From: Cylindrobasidium torrendii FP15055 ss-10
Taxonomy: Eukaryota; Basidiomycota; Agaricomycetes; Agaricales; Physalacriaceae
Assembly: GCA_000934385.1 (NCBI GenBank)
Contig: KN880436.1
Span: forward strand, 62,001-126,000
Direction of reading: 5' to 3'
Length of the DNA stretch: 64,000 nucleotides
Shown here one piece after another: positions 37,831 through 48,261 of the stretch. Under the pieces are notes generated by a model. That model saw only the letters and a list, made by a program, of their open reading frames with translations, was not told where the DNA came from and made no database searches. The translations under genes were made by a program, and so were the position numbers. Position 1 is the stretch's first letter; every line of letters starts with the position of its first letter.

Positions 37831-38220
37831 GCTTTTGTATCTGAAGAGGGTGAATGTATACATATATCGTGGACCATTGTCGTTTAAGGGCTATCGCTTG
37901 GTATCCATTGAACACGGTATTGGCTTGAGCCTTAAGTAAAGGACCCACCAAAGTCCGAGTCATGTGATCGCGTTACCAAGATGACGCAACGCGTAGTTGA
38001 ATCGAGGCGCGTTGTCGACGACCATGCGAAATCCCTCGAAAATGGTCTTTCCAGCGCATGTGAAAGCGCGAAGTTGCTGATTTTCCGGCTACGACATACC
38101 AGCTTCGTTGCTATACTTATCGAACCTCCATGGACGGCGTCACTCACAACGTCACCGCCGCACTGCACTTTATGTATATACGTGACAACTCTGAGTCCTA
38201 ACCTTCCTTACTTTCCAACC
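37831..38220. other. Intergenic stretch
   Basis: About 390 bases between two plus-strand genes. It must hold the promoter of the monooxygenase gene. TATGTATATA lies at about 38171-38180, roughly 45 bases upstream of the ATG, and could act as a TATA element. Confidence 0.4.
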
Positions 38221-40455
38221 ATGACCACGGTCAAAGACGTTCTAAGGAGCTCTTTCGAGTTCGTCAATAATTTGTGGTGGATTCCCTTGACGTGGATCCT
38301 CGATGTTATCTATGTTGCCGTTCAGAAATGGATCATATTCCCATTCTTTCAACCCGTGCGTTCAGTATAGAGTTATAGCATGAAGATACTCATCCTCGTA
38401 GCCTTTCCCGCCGCGTGATGGCCTCTCGAAACCATATGGGAAAATCGCGGTCATTGGCGCAGGCCTCACTGGCGTGTCCAGCGCAGCGTGAGTTCACTAT
38501 CCACCAATCCGAATGTTGTGCAATATCCTGATACATCTTCAGCCACTGCATCGCCCACAATTTTGAAGTACAGATATTCGAGAAGAATTCGAGGGCAAGG
38601 GGGCTAGGCGGTATCTGGAGCAATGTCAACAAGACCAGTGGCCTCCAAATCAACTCTGTCATGTATCGGTAGGTTTCCGCGTTCTGTCGTGACGGGCTTC
38701 CTGACTCTCCCTTCAAAGCTTCCATCCCGCAGTCTTTTGGAAGCGAAGTCTCCCTCAGGCCGAAGAAATCACTGCAGGCAAGTCACCAGCCAACCCAGGA
38801 GTTCTGACATTGAACTGTAACCAGAAATCCGAAAAATCTGGAAGAACTACAACCTTGAATCTCGCACCAATTTCAATGTGAACGGCGAAGACGTCCTCCA
38901 TAACATTCTCACACAACTAATCGTGCTTCACAGACACCTGTAACCTCCGTCAAACGCGCGCCTGCCGAGCTTTTCAAAGATAGCAGTGACCCCAACCGTA
39001 GCAGATGGATCATCAATGGAGACGAATCAACCTACTACGATGGTGTTATTGTCAACATCGGTACCTGTGGACAACCATCATACCCACCATGGGCGAAAGA
39101 GGTCTTGGAATCCCGAAGCAGCTCCCCTGGGGACGGCAAACATACCCAGCAAAACAAGCCTATCATCATCCATTCTTCTGACCTCGATGATTTGAACGAG
39201 GATGTCGTGAAGGACATGAAGCGCATTGTTGTTGTTGGTAGCGGGGCTAGCGGAGTAGAGGGCATCGAGTGGGTGATGGAGCACATTTCGCAGAGCAGTA
39301 CATCCAACAGCCAGCCGTGTATTCGTCCGCTGATTCCATGTGCAGAAAGCGACTCTCCTCCCGAGGTGCTCATGCTTGCCCGAACCGACAAGTGGATTAT
39401 CCCCCGGAATGTATTCATCGACACTCTCATTTCCCTTCAACCTTTTGGCCGTGAGATGCCTCTGAGGTTCGTGCTTTTCGAATAGTCTCATCCTCCAGAC
39501 TCACATATATGCGGTCAGTTTCCTATGGGAAGGCTTCCTCAAATTCTTCCACTACTTCGGCGCCGAAGACCTAGTCCCCGATGACGGGAAAGGCTTGTTC
39601 CAGGGCACACCCATTGTGAACGATACCTTCATCGACCATGTTCGCACTGGCCGCTGCAAATATCTTCGTGGAAACCCAGTTGGCTTCAGCGACGACGGCA
39701 AAGGTATCGTCTTCCAGGAGCGCGAGCGAGGCCAGTTTGACAAGAAGAAATGGGACGAGAAGGTCATCGAGGCGGATCTCATTGTGCTGGCCACAGGATT
39801 CAAAAAGCCTGACGTCGACTTTTTCGAGGACATCGAAAGTGTATTTCCCGAAGATTATTCTGTGAGTGGCAAGCTTCGCTGTACATATTAAGCTGACCAG
39901 GAATTAGCGCCCCGATTTGTACCTCCAGAATTTCAGCACCGAGGACTGGTCTGTACTCATGACGAACGCGTCGTACATGAATGCCATTGGAACTGTTGGC
40001 CATATGTGAGCCCTTTTCTTGGCTTTAGGTTTGAATGCCTCTAACCATCCTTTGCAGCCATATTGGAATGTGTACGCGCTTTGTCGGTTGTCGCTGCAAT
40101 GAGTTTTAATTTTCGGTAGATGCTCGCATTCTACTCACCTTCTTAATGGACTCTGGTGCGCGACCAGCCAAGAAGGATATGAAACTATGGGTGGACGTTA
40201 TCCGCTGGATCAAGCGTGGTGCTGAGGGAGGCGCTCTGGCGTTCTTTACCTATGCCGAGCTCAGTACGCCCATGCACTTCGTTGATCATACCCAGTGCTA
40301 ACGGCGTCGCAGCAATTTGGCTAGTCACTTTCCACCTTTTCCGTCCTGACAGACTGAAATGGTGCGCCGGAGTTCCTTCAACGGACTTGTGAAACGCTAA
40401 CGATGGATTTAGGTTCTTCTTTATCATGGTCGGATGGGGCGTGCACGCGAAGTAG
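38221..40455 (+). CDS. Flavin-containing monooxygenase-like protein
   Basis: The gene has about a dozen exons. The N-terminus has a hydrophobic, membrane-interacting segment (LWWIPLTWILDVIYV). FAD binding is shown by IAVIGAGLTGVSSAAH (GxGxxG split by an intron) followed by GGIWSN; NADPH binding by IVVVGSGASGVEG. A late LATGFKKPD supplies the ATG-type motif of flavin monooxygenases. The C-terminus (LVTFHLFRP ... WFFFIMVGWGVHAK) is hydrophobic and could also be membrane-bound. The typical FMO fingerprint FxGxxxH is not evident, so a Baeyer-Villiger-type or other FMO-like oxidase is possible. Two unusual splice features occur: a GC-AG intron at 38778-38824 and a 14-nt exon at 40058-40071. The substrate is unknown. 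Confidence 0.82.
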
Positions 40456-41366
40456 GTAGGTGTAAAATCTATACCCATTTGGATGGAGGCGTTCTTCTAT
40501 TTTGCAATGGACTTGCTGTATGTTCTCAACGAGGTCCCTGGCGGGATGCCAGTTACCCCAGTAGGGAAATGCTTTGTCAAGATGAAGGTCCACTCTCCGG
40601 TACTCTGCCAACGATTGGTAAACGCGTGTTGGACACTTGTAGCCGTTGCCCGAACATTTGGCCGGCGATGGGCCCGAAAATGCATGGGGTCTGCAATGTT
40701 GCTGCACTCGGTCATCGAGCAAGCTTGCTGTTCATGTAAAAGGGACATTCTTCTGGCTAAGCTAAGGGGGCGGGCAACAAATTATTGCTGTAAAGAGGAG
40801 CTGTCAGTTGTTGAACGGAGACGGATACACCGATTACAGACGCCTCCGTATATTTCGAACAGATTTTCGGAGTGATATGAACCGGAGGTTGGCTGGCCGA
40901 GGAGGAGCAGGTCAAGTGAGAGATTTCCCACTTCACAAGAGTCGCCTGACCTTGGAAATGTATGTAAATCTGATTTTACTAATAGTAATACATATCGCGT
41001 CGGCGCCGTGTTGAAGAGCAACCACGACTTCTAGGAGGACGCGGTCAAAGGAGTTGGCTGTGCGCCTGTCTCTGTTTCCATGGTGGCGAGACGATGAGTG
41101 CTGTCGATGCGCGATTTTTCGGTAAATTTTGCTGAACCTTGGCGACAAAGTCTGAGAGCAAAGTCGTGGTCGTAACGGTTAAAGTAGGCCAAAATGGGAT
41201 GGAATGCCGGACGGAAGCTTTTGGAATCAACGTGCCTGGAAATAAATGCATTTAGCCATCTTGTGCTTCTCGAGATCGCGTGTGTAACTTTATTCTGCTC
41301 TCTTCTAGCCCACCACGACCACAAACCGACATCGATAGCATTTTCGCCCTCAAGGCCGCCCCGACA
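40456..41366. other. Stretch without a supported gene
   Basis: About 910 bases lie between the monooxygenase stop and the G-alpha start. Open frames of up to about 170 codons occur on both strands but show no domain, no consistent splice sites and poor codon use. The last 100 bases are the likely promoter and 5' UTR of the G-alpha gene. Confidence 0.45.
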
Positions 41367-43604
41367 ATGTCCAAGCACCGCACCACCGAATCTCACAGCA
41401 GGCGGAGGTCGCTGTCGGATCCTCTCGCAGCCTTTATGCAGCCGCCAGCCAACGAGACCGCCGCCGAACGCGAGAGTCGCATGAGGAAAGAGGCTGAAGC
41501 CAAGCAAGCAAGCGACAAGATCGACGAAATGATACGCCAGGAGCGAAGTCACCGCAAGAAAAGCCGGGCAGAAGTCAATGTTCTCCTTCTGGGGCAGTCG
41601 GAGTCAGGCAAAAGTACAACATTGAAACGTGAGTTTTCCTAAGCAGTCCTCTCTTGTCGTTTCATTGTGTACTGTATGAACCGAAGCGCCTTGTGGGGAT
41701 GCGTTGCTGCTGTACACGACCCACATTAATTCATCGCGCCCTCAGCCTCCCCGCACTTGCCATCGTTTCTCCATTGTACTCAACCTATCATCTCTTGTAG
41801 AATTCCAATTGCTCCATAGCCCTGCCGCATTCCATGCAGAGCGCATTGCATGGCGTGCAGTTATCTACCTGAATCTTGTCCGTTCTGTAAGGAGGTACGA
41901 ATTCCACCCTTTACTATTCTGTTCAGCGGCATGACGCACTACAGGGTGCTTGATGCACTATCACCCGAATCTGACGAGGAAGGGGATGACCTCGAAGATG
42001 TTGATTCCATCGAACATACTATACCCTCTGACGGACGGTCACCGTCTGCTCTGGCTGGCACCAAGGTTCCCAACTACGAGTCCTACCGAAGGCATCTTGA
42101 GCCATTGGTCGAGCTCGAAGAACGGCTCATCCGGTTGCTCTCATCTCCCAATTCAGAAGACGAAGCGACCCGTTTGCCTTACGATGTTAGGCAGGCACCC
42201 ATTACCGCAGAAGGATCCCAGGTTCCACTCAAGACCAATGGCAAGCCCGCTCCGACCATTGATATTCCACAGGTCCACCCCTCTCACTCCTCCCCAGTAT
42301 CGCCCGTGTCGAACGTCAGCCCAAGCAGGGAAGTGTCCGTGCACACGTCCATAAACTGGAAGAAGGCATTCTCATTGGGTGGAAAAGCGAAGAGCCCTAA
42401 AAGTGCACATACCGGCGAAATCGAAGGATGGTGGGAAGACCCCGACGACCCAGTGCATACCCTGCACGCCTGCGCACCGGTGATGCAGGATCTTTGGCGT
42501 GATTCAGCTGTCCAGCAACGCCTACGAGAAAAACGGATACGGCTTGAAGAAAGCAGTGGCTTGTGAGTTCACTTCTTGGCAATGTGGTCTTCCAGCTGGC
42601 TCATGCTTCTCTGACAGCTATTTGGACGAAATACCAAGAATAACGGCCACCAAGTATATTCCCACTGACGGTATGTCTTATCGTCGGGGTGCACCAGCAT
42701 GTGCTTATAGTCATCTAGCGGACGTTCTCAAGGCCCGATTGAAGACAATGGGTGTCGTTGAGCATACGTTCCTCATCCAATCTGGGAGCAACCGTGGCGT
42801 AGAATGGAAGATTTTCGATGTGGGCGGCGCTCGGAATCAGAGGCAGGCATGGGCGCCGTATTTCGAAGACGGTGTGGTTCCCGTCTTCCTCGCAGCGCTC
42901 ACCGAAGCTGATTTCCTGATTTATCAGTCAATGCTATCATATTTCTTGCGCCGATATCGGCTTTCGACCAAGTACTTACCGAGGCGCGTCCTCAAATATT
43001 CCGTTTGTATCGTACTGACTCCTGCTCTAGGACACTCGCATAAACCGACTCGAAGACTCGCTGCTGTTGTGGCAGTCCGTCGCCTCGAATAAATTACTGG
43101 CCAGAGTCAGCATCGTCCTCTTCTTAAACAAGTGTGACTTGCTTCAAGTGCATTTTTAATCCTGCACGTTTAGCTTAAACTCATATCAAGTCTGTAGGTC
43201 AAGTTGGATGCTGGTGTAAGGCTGAACCAACACATGACCTCGTACGGAGATCGCCCAAATGACTACGATTCGGTGTCAAAATGTATGCTTCGTCTTCCGG
43301 CTGGGGAAAAGGTGTTAACGAGAGCCCTAGACTTCAGAAACAAATTTGGCGCTATACATCATGCTGCAACGCCCAACAAGGAGCGCGAACTGTACAGTAC
43401 GTTGCGTCGTTGAATTCTGATCATGGCTTGATTTTTGGACAGTCCATTTCACCGCGGTCACCGATACACGACGCACGGCGACCATTATCCAGTCTGGTGA
43501 GTTCTGTCCAATCTGGCACGTCCATTTCCACCAATGCTTATTGCAACTGTGTAGTCCGTGATATTATTATCAAGGGAAACCTACGAAATCTCAAATTGGT
43601 GTAA
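41367..43604 (+). CDS. Atypical heterotrimeric G-protein alpha subunit
   Basis: Eleven exons sum to 535 residues, far longer than the usual ~355. The P-loop reads LLLGQSESGKSTTLK. Exon 3 (41945-42562) adds ~200 disordered, acidic residues in the helical domain, then returns to conserved sequence (WRDSAVQQRLREKRIRL, FYLDEIPRI). Switch I keeps the catalytic Arg in ARLKTMG but has Met where the Mg-binding Thr is expected. Switch II reads DVGGARNQRQ with Ala in place of the catalytic Gln. FLNKCD is intact, and TAVTDT replaces TCATDT. There is no Gly2 or N-terminal Cys for lipid attachment. It probably binds GTP but hydrolyses it poorly, if at all. An intron at 42984-43030 has a GC donor. Agaricomycetes have expanded, divergent G-alpha sets; the partner receptor is unknown. 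Confidence 0.9.
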
Positions 43605-43853
43605 CTGTACGAATCAGACTGTAGCCCTCACTTCGCTTGCACGCGCGCGCGAGCGTTATACCTTCGCTAAGTCGACGTTCTTGATATTTGGGTATAGTCG
43701 CGGACTGTGTTTCTTGATACGGAGACTTGCTTGCTCCCTCGCATGCACGGAAAAGGATACCCATATTATTATATTCCTATCGTACATGACTTATCGCGTT
43801 CCATTATCTGCTAGCTACAAGAAAGATGGAGAATGAATGTGTATATGTTGTGT

Positions 43854-44685
43854 TCACGCGCGTTTGGAATCGTATAGACCCTCGTCGCTGTCGTATTGAG
43901 TACCCTCCGACTCGAAGCCGTCCGAAATTGTGTGGGTAGCAGCAGCAGCCTTGGGTTTTGCGGATCCACTGAAACCGAGGGCGACACCGAGTTGTGCGCC
44001 GAGGCTACAGAAGTATGCGCCGAATATCAAGAAGAGGGAAATGAGTGGGATGAGAGGTGGGAGGAAGAGTGACACCAGATCCTGGGGAACTGCGTTAGAT
44101 GACACGGAATGTGTTTCTGAAGGTGCTAACCTCTGGATGGTAGAAGTCCTCTTGCATCGAGATATAGTGAAGTCCTGCATGTTTCTGCAATGTTAGGCGG
44201 ACAAGCAGGCTGCATAGTAGGACTTGAGTGAAAGGATAGATGGAATGGGACGAACATACCGTGCTGGCTTGGCCTTGAATGGAGAGAATCGAAGATGAAA
44301 TCGTTGGATGACCTCGAGATCGAGGACGCCATGCTCCCTATTGAATACTGCGTAGCCTGTCAGCCACCTTGTGTTGGCGAAACCGAGCGCACGTACAGAC
44401 ACTTCTGATTGTCAAGTCTCCTGGAGCACTTGTGGAGACAATGTGGTAATATCTAGGCAGCAGCTAGGTTGGTAGGGTGCATACAATGAGGCAAATCAAA
44501 GCGCACTGGTGTATTCCCAAAATCCTTTCTCGAGAACCTGGGCCGGGGAGGACCTTGACCATTGGGTGCATGAATCCAGCTTCGGGGGTGAAGTACCGCT
44601 CAACGGCCGCCCGTTGCGCCTGCGCACTGGACGGCATGGTGATCAAGGAGTAGACTTTGGTTATTTCGCGCGTGGGGTCCTCCAT
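43854..44685 (-). CDS. SigF-like NTF2-domain membrane protein, copy 1
   Basis: Five exons (44685-44507, 44452-44397, 44356-44260, 44209-44131, 44081-43854) splice to 212 residues. The N-terminal cone-shaped NTF2-like fold has RYFTPEAGFMHPMVKV, SRERILGIHQYYHI, and VIQRFHLRFSPF; then HYISMQEDFYHPEDL closes the domain. One transmembrane segment (FLPPLIPLISLFLIFGAY) and a Gly/Ala-rich and acidic tail follow. The family is known in basidiomycetes and named after bacterial SigF-type NTF2 proteins; its role is not known. A paralogue lies at 62128-62844 on the same strand; this copy has one extra intron near its IHQ/YYHI junction. Confidence 0.82.
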
Positions 44686-45336
44686 GTTGGTGTGCGTGGG
44701 AAGAGAGAAAGATGGGATGGATGTAGAATTCGAATGACGGAACGGAGTGATGCCGCGTTGCGATCGCTCCTGATCCGGTATGGCAAACCCCGTGGGGCAT
44801 GTCCGAAGGTCACCTCGAGTTCTACCAATGTTCTTGTACTATAGATTCGATAGAACGCGCCTCACTGGCGGCGTCAAAATTTTTGGAGATTAAATTGTCC
44901 CTGCTTAATTGGCAGCGGCTAACTGCTTTGATAATACCGCACCGGAAGAAGGAGAGATATGGAACAGCGAAGCACTATTGAACAGTGCTTGAACATGTAA
45001 ACTTCCACGCACACTGGTTCTGAGAAACTTCGGCTGTAGAAGATTCTTACTACCTCACTCTCATATGTATGTCTAACTAGTCTATTGCCGCTCCCAAATT
45101 ACAAGCCAGTGAATTTACTAGGGTAGTTGATTTCGAGTTCCAAGAGTTGTGACATGCTCGAGCTGTCGCACTGCAGCCCGGATGCAGCCCTTGAGCTTGA
45201 TGCTTGATGTTGCATGACCGAAGGGTAAAGCTAAAGGGCGACGCCTCAGCCGGAGGAACATTGACCATTCTTTGCCAGAAGTACAAATGACATACAGGTT
45301 ACAGATATTTACAGTTGCTTTCCAGTCACGATACGG
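44686..45336. other. Intergenic stretch
   Basis: About 650 bases between two minus-strand genes. The part next to 44686 should hold the promoter of SigF-like copy 1. No gene is supported. Confidence 0.5.
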
Positions 45337-46152
45337 TCAGTCTAGGTCTGGTACGAGCGCCATGAGACTGAAGTTGGGATTTCCACCCTGTTCGCGCTCG
45401 ATGAATTCCTTTACCAAACTAATACCTCCAGGACCGAACAAATCCTCGTCTGCGCTGAGCTTGATGCCCTTATTTATGGGACCATTCTTGTTTCCGTCCA
45501 TCTCGTATAGATAACCATCCTTTCCTTTGACGAAGGCAACATAATGGTAGTCCACTTCATCTTCAAGGGCTGGAGGCGCAGTAGAACCCTGCTGTGCGGC
45601 GCCTTTGTGCGCATCTTCGAGCACGGTCGACTCTTCCAGCGCGATGGCACGCTCTTCGGGACCAAGAGACACACATTTCGATACGAGGGCGCTGATGGGT
45701 GAGTCGGCGGCTGCGAGAGCAGGTTAACGCATTTGGGCGGAGTTGAGGATAACGTACCAATTTGAGCACGGGCATCCCCATTAGATAGTGCATGAAGAAT
45801 TCCGTAGAGTCCACAGGCATTGTGAATTGTTTGTCTGTACCAGATGACAGGCTCATCCTCGCCACTGCCTGTGTAAGGAGGTGGGCCGTTCTCCTTGGTG
45901 TATTTCTCATAGTCGGCGCCGACGGGGGAGACGAGAACGAGCGCATATGTGGGGCGCTCTACCAAAGCCATAAGTCCCTCGTCTTCAATGGAATAGACAT
46001 CCTGGAATTTGAGCGTCTTGATGCCGAGATTGTGGATGAGGTCTGTAAAGACCTCGGGGTTGGACTCGAGAGGAATATAGCGCTTCTGGCCTTGCTTGCA
46101 CGTGAGTCATCCAAGCGCTCGTTGCCTTCGACAATGGCGTACCAGGAGACAT
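45337..46152 (-). CDS. YUH1: Ubiquitin carboxyl-terminal hydrolase (UCH-L3/Yuh1 type)
   Basis: A cysteine protease of family C12 that removes small adducts from the C-terminus of ubiquitin and Nedd8/Rub1. Three exons: a 10-nt first coding exon (46152-46143, Met-Ser-Pro plus one base), a middle exon starting at 46090, and a last exon ending at 45337. Catalytic residues are all present: the oxyanion Gln and nucleophile Cys in YRQTIHNACGLYG, His in VDYHYVAFV, and Asp in YEMDGNKNGPI. The N-terminus MSPGQKRYIPLESNPEVF is the conserved UCH start. It is head-to-head with a proteasome alpha-5 gene, with 104 bases between the two ATGs, which suggests a shared promoter for two ubiquitin-proteasome genes. 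Confidence 0.93.
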
Positions 46153-46256
46153 GGTGGTGCAGACGCGAGGGTGATGACTTGATCGCCACGATGATCGCGC
46201 TTACGATTTAGGCAGGAACGCGCGTCAATCTACGCAAGCCCTTACTATTAACCACC
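46153..46256. promoter_or_regulatory. Probable bidirectional promoter of UCH and proteasome alpha-5 genes
   Basis: Only 104 bases separate the two start codons. The segment is GC-rich with CGATGATCGCGC near its centre and no TATA box. I looked for the yeast proteasome element GGTGGCAAA and did not find it. A shared promoter is inferred from the spacing. Confidence 0.5.
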
Positions 46257-47225
46257 ATGTTCTTGACGCGTTCTGAATACGGTCAGTTCGCGCAAAGACA
46301 CGGAAATCAGGCGCTGAGACGATATAGACCGTGGTGTCAACACATTTTCCCCGGAGGGTCGGCTGTTCCAAGGTGCGTCTAGCTAGATTCGGCACGAAAG
46401 TGGTTATTGACAAACGCGACAGTCGAGTATGCTATCGAAGCTATCAAGGTGCTTGAACTTCATGAATCCCTCGACTTATTATTCACTGGTTCACCAGCTC
46501 GGTTCGACCACCATTGGCGTTCGTACTTCAGAAGGTGTAATCCTCGGTGTCGAGCAGCGTATCCAATCCCCACTTCTTGAATCGTCCTCCATCGAGAAGA
46601 TCATGGAAATCGATGCCCACCTCGGCTGTGCGATGTCTGGCCTCACCGCCGACGCCAGAACGATGATTGACCATGCCCGCGTCACCTCCCAGAACCATGC
46701 ATTCGTCTACGACGAGCGCATCAAGGTTGAGAGCGTCACCCAGGCGGTGTGTGATCTCGCGCTTCGCTTCGGTGAGAGTGTGCACGACGAGGAGGCAATG
46801 ATGAGCAGACCGTTTGGTGTCGCGTTATTGATTGCAGGTCACGACGAACTTGGCCCCCAATTGTGTGTTGTACTTCACCTGGTCTAGTATGGCTTCTCAC
46901 GCACAAAAGATACCACACAGATCCTTCAGGAACTTCCGTCAAGTATGAGGCGAAGGCTATTGGATCTGGGTCAGAGGCGGCACAGGCTGAATTGCAGGAC
47001 AAATGGCATTCGGTGCGTTGTGTGCGCAGCGTTCAGTCCACACATTGACTTCCTCTTTAGCAAATAACCCTTGAGGAGGCTCAGAAGCTCACACTGCGGG
47101 TACTCAAGCAAGTCATGGAGGAGAAATTGGATCACCACAATGTGCAACTCGCACAAGTGACTCCCGCGGGTGGGTTCAAAATATTGAACGAGACAGAATT
47201 GAAGGCGGCAATTGAATCTGTGTAA
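46257..47225 (+). CDS. PUP2: 20S proteasome subunit alpha type 5
   Basis: Forms part of the outer ring of the 20S proteasome core that gates protein entry. Small 5' exons splice to the conserved start [20 protein letters not shown], with the alpha-ring signature [20 protein letters not shown] completed across two introns. The remainder, [45 protein letters not shown] and YHTDPSGT, is the alpha-5 subtype, recognisable by the acidic [15 protein letters not shown] stretch. The end [15 protein letters not shown] is at 47223-47225. The intron near 46873-46919 restores GPQLYHTD. About 245 residues, as expected. It is divergent from the UCH gene, probably co-regulated. Confidence 0.95.
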
Positions 47226-47312
47226 ATTACTACTTATATCCCTTGTGTATACATTTCTGTTGGACGCGAGCATCTACATCTACTTCAAGCTGAAGACGAA
47301 ACAAGCATAAGT

Positions 47313-47938
47313 TCAAGTCAATACCCAGGATGGTTCAACGGACCTGGCAATGCACTCAATCTCGACAAGGACGTCCTTGGGGAGGCGTGCAACCTCCACG
47401 CACGAGCGCGAAGGCTTGTGGTCACCGAAAGCGGCTTCATAGCCGGAGTTGATAGCACCGAAATGGGCCATATCCTTGATGAAGATCTACGCGACGGGTT
47501 AGTATATGCGCCCAAGTTCGACTATGTCCAGACGCACAGTGCACTTGGCAACCTTTCCTAGTTCGGAGCCACCGGCTTCTACGACCTTTGTGAGGTTCTT
47601 CATAACCTGCTTGATCTGCTCCTCGACACCACCCTCAACGACTTGCATGGATGCGGGGTCCAACGGGATACAGCCAGACACGAAAAGAAGGTCACCGAGC
47701 TTGACACCCTGCGAGTATGGACCGATGGCGGCGGGCGCATCTGAGATAACATCAGTATAAATCCATGCGAGATGGATGGGTCATTGACGAAGTACTCACC
47801 GGCGGTGACGACGGGCGTCAGGGAGGCGTGGGTGGTGACAGACATTGTACGTGGGAATCTAGGGTGGACTTTGGTCGAAAGTGGGCGGAGAGTACGCGGG
47901 AGAGAACGAAGGGCTGCCGCGGCGAACATGGAGGCCAT
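47313..47938 (-). CDS. Mitochondrial RidA/YjgF-family 2-iminobutanoate deaminase
   Basis: RidA proteins hydrolyse reactive enamine/imine intermediates from pyridoxal-phosphate enzymes; the mitochondrial yeast member is Mmf1. The ATG at 47938 begins an Ala/Arg presequence ([19 protein letters not shown]). The core has [29 protein letters not shown], the helix [20 protein letters not shown], and the Arg-containing [22 protein letters not shown], where the Arg and Glu contact the substrate carboxylate. Three exons; the last intron has a textbook branch point TACTAAC (minus strand, about 47481-47487) and restores KCTIFIKDM. The protein ends SVEPSWVLT. It lies convergent to the proteasome gene, stops 87 bases apart. 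Confidence 0.9.
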
Positions 47939-48261
47939 TATTGCGATCGCACATTCGGCTAGGACGGCCGACTTGGATTTGGCTCGATCGCGTTCTACAT
48001 AAACGCGTTGTGGCCACCAGTGGCCACTACTGACCATCATGGCAGTATGCGCAACTTGCGATACATTGCGCATTTTTTGCATATCATGATCCACCAACTC
48101 ATGATAAATCTAATCCATATATGTGACCCTCGTTCTCTATACAAGGCCAAACGATGGGCCGGCTGAATTGGGGACAAGTACAGCATCTGTAGCTTCGTGG
48201 AGGTGATATTAATGATGCACCATATTAACCAGTCCGGGCCTGTAGACACATACTATAATAA
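47939..48261. other. Intergenic between RidA and COG8
   Basis: The 323 bases hold the RidA promoter and the COG8 3' end. An imperfect palindrome-like GTGGCCACCAGTGGCCAC lies at about 48010-48027. No gene is visible. Confidence 0.5.

Noticed and set aside
40483..40875. 130-codon plus-strand frame after the monooxygenase
   Set aside because: No domain, no plausible promoter or splice sites; the monooxygenase stop and the G-alpha start bracket it.
41031..41552. 173-codon minus-strand frame upstream of G-alpha
   Set aside because: Overlaps exon 1 of the G-alpha gene antisense and has no recognisable motif.
48010..48027. GTGGCCACCAGTGGCCAC as a regulatory palindrome
   Set aside because: It is a short imperfect repeat of GTGGCCAC and no family of sites supports a regulatory role.
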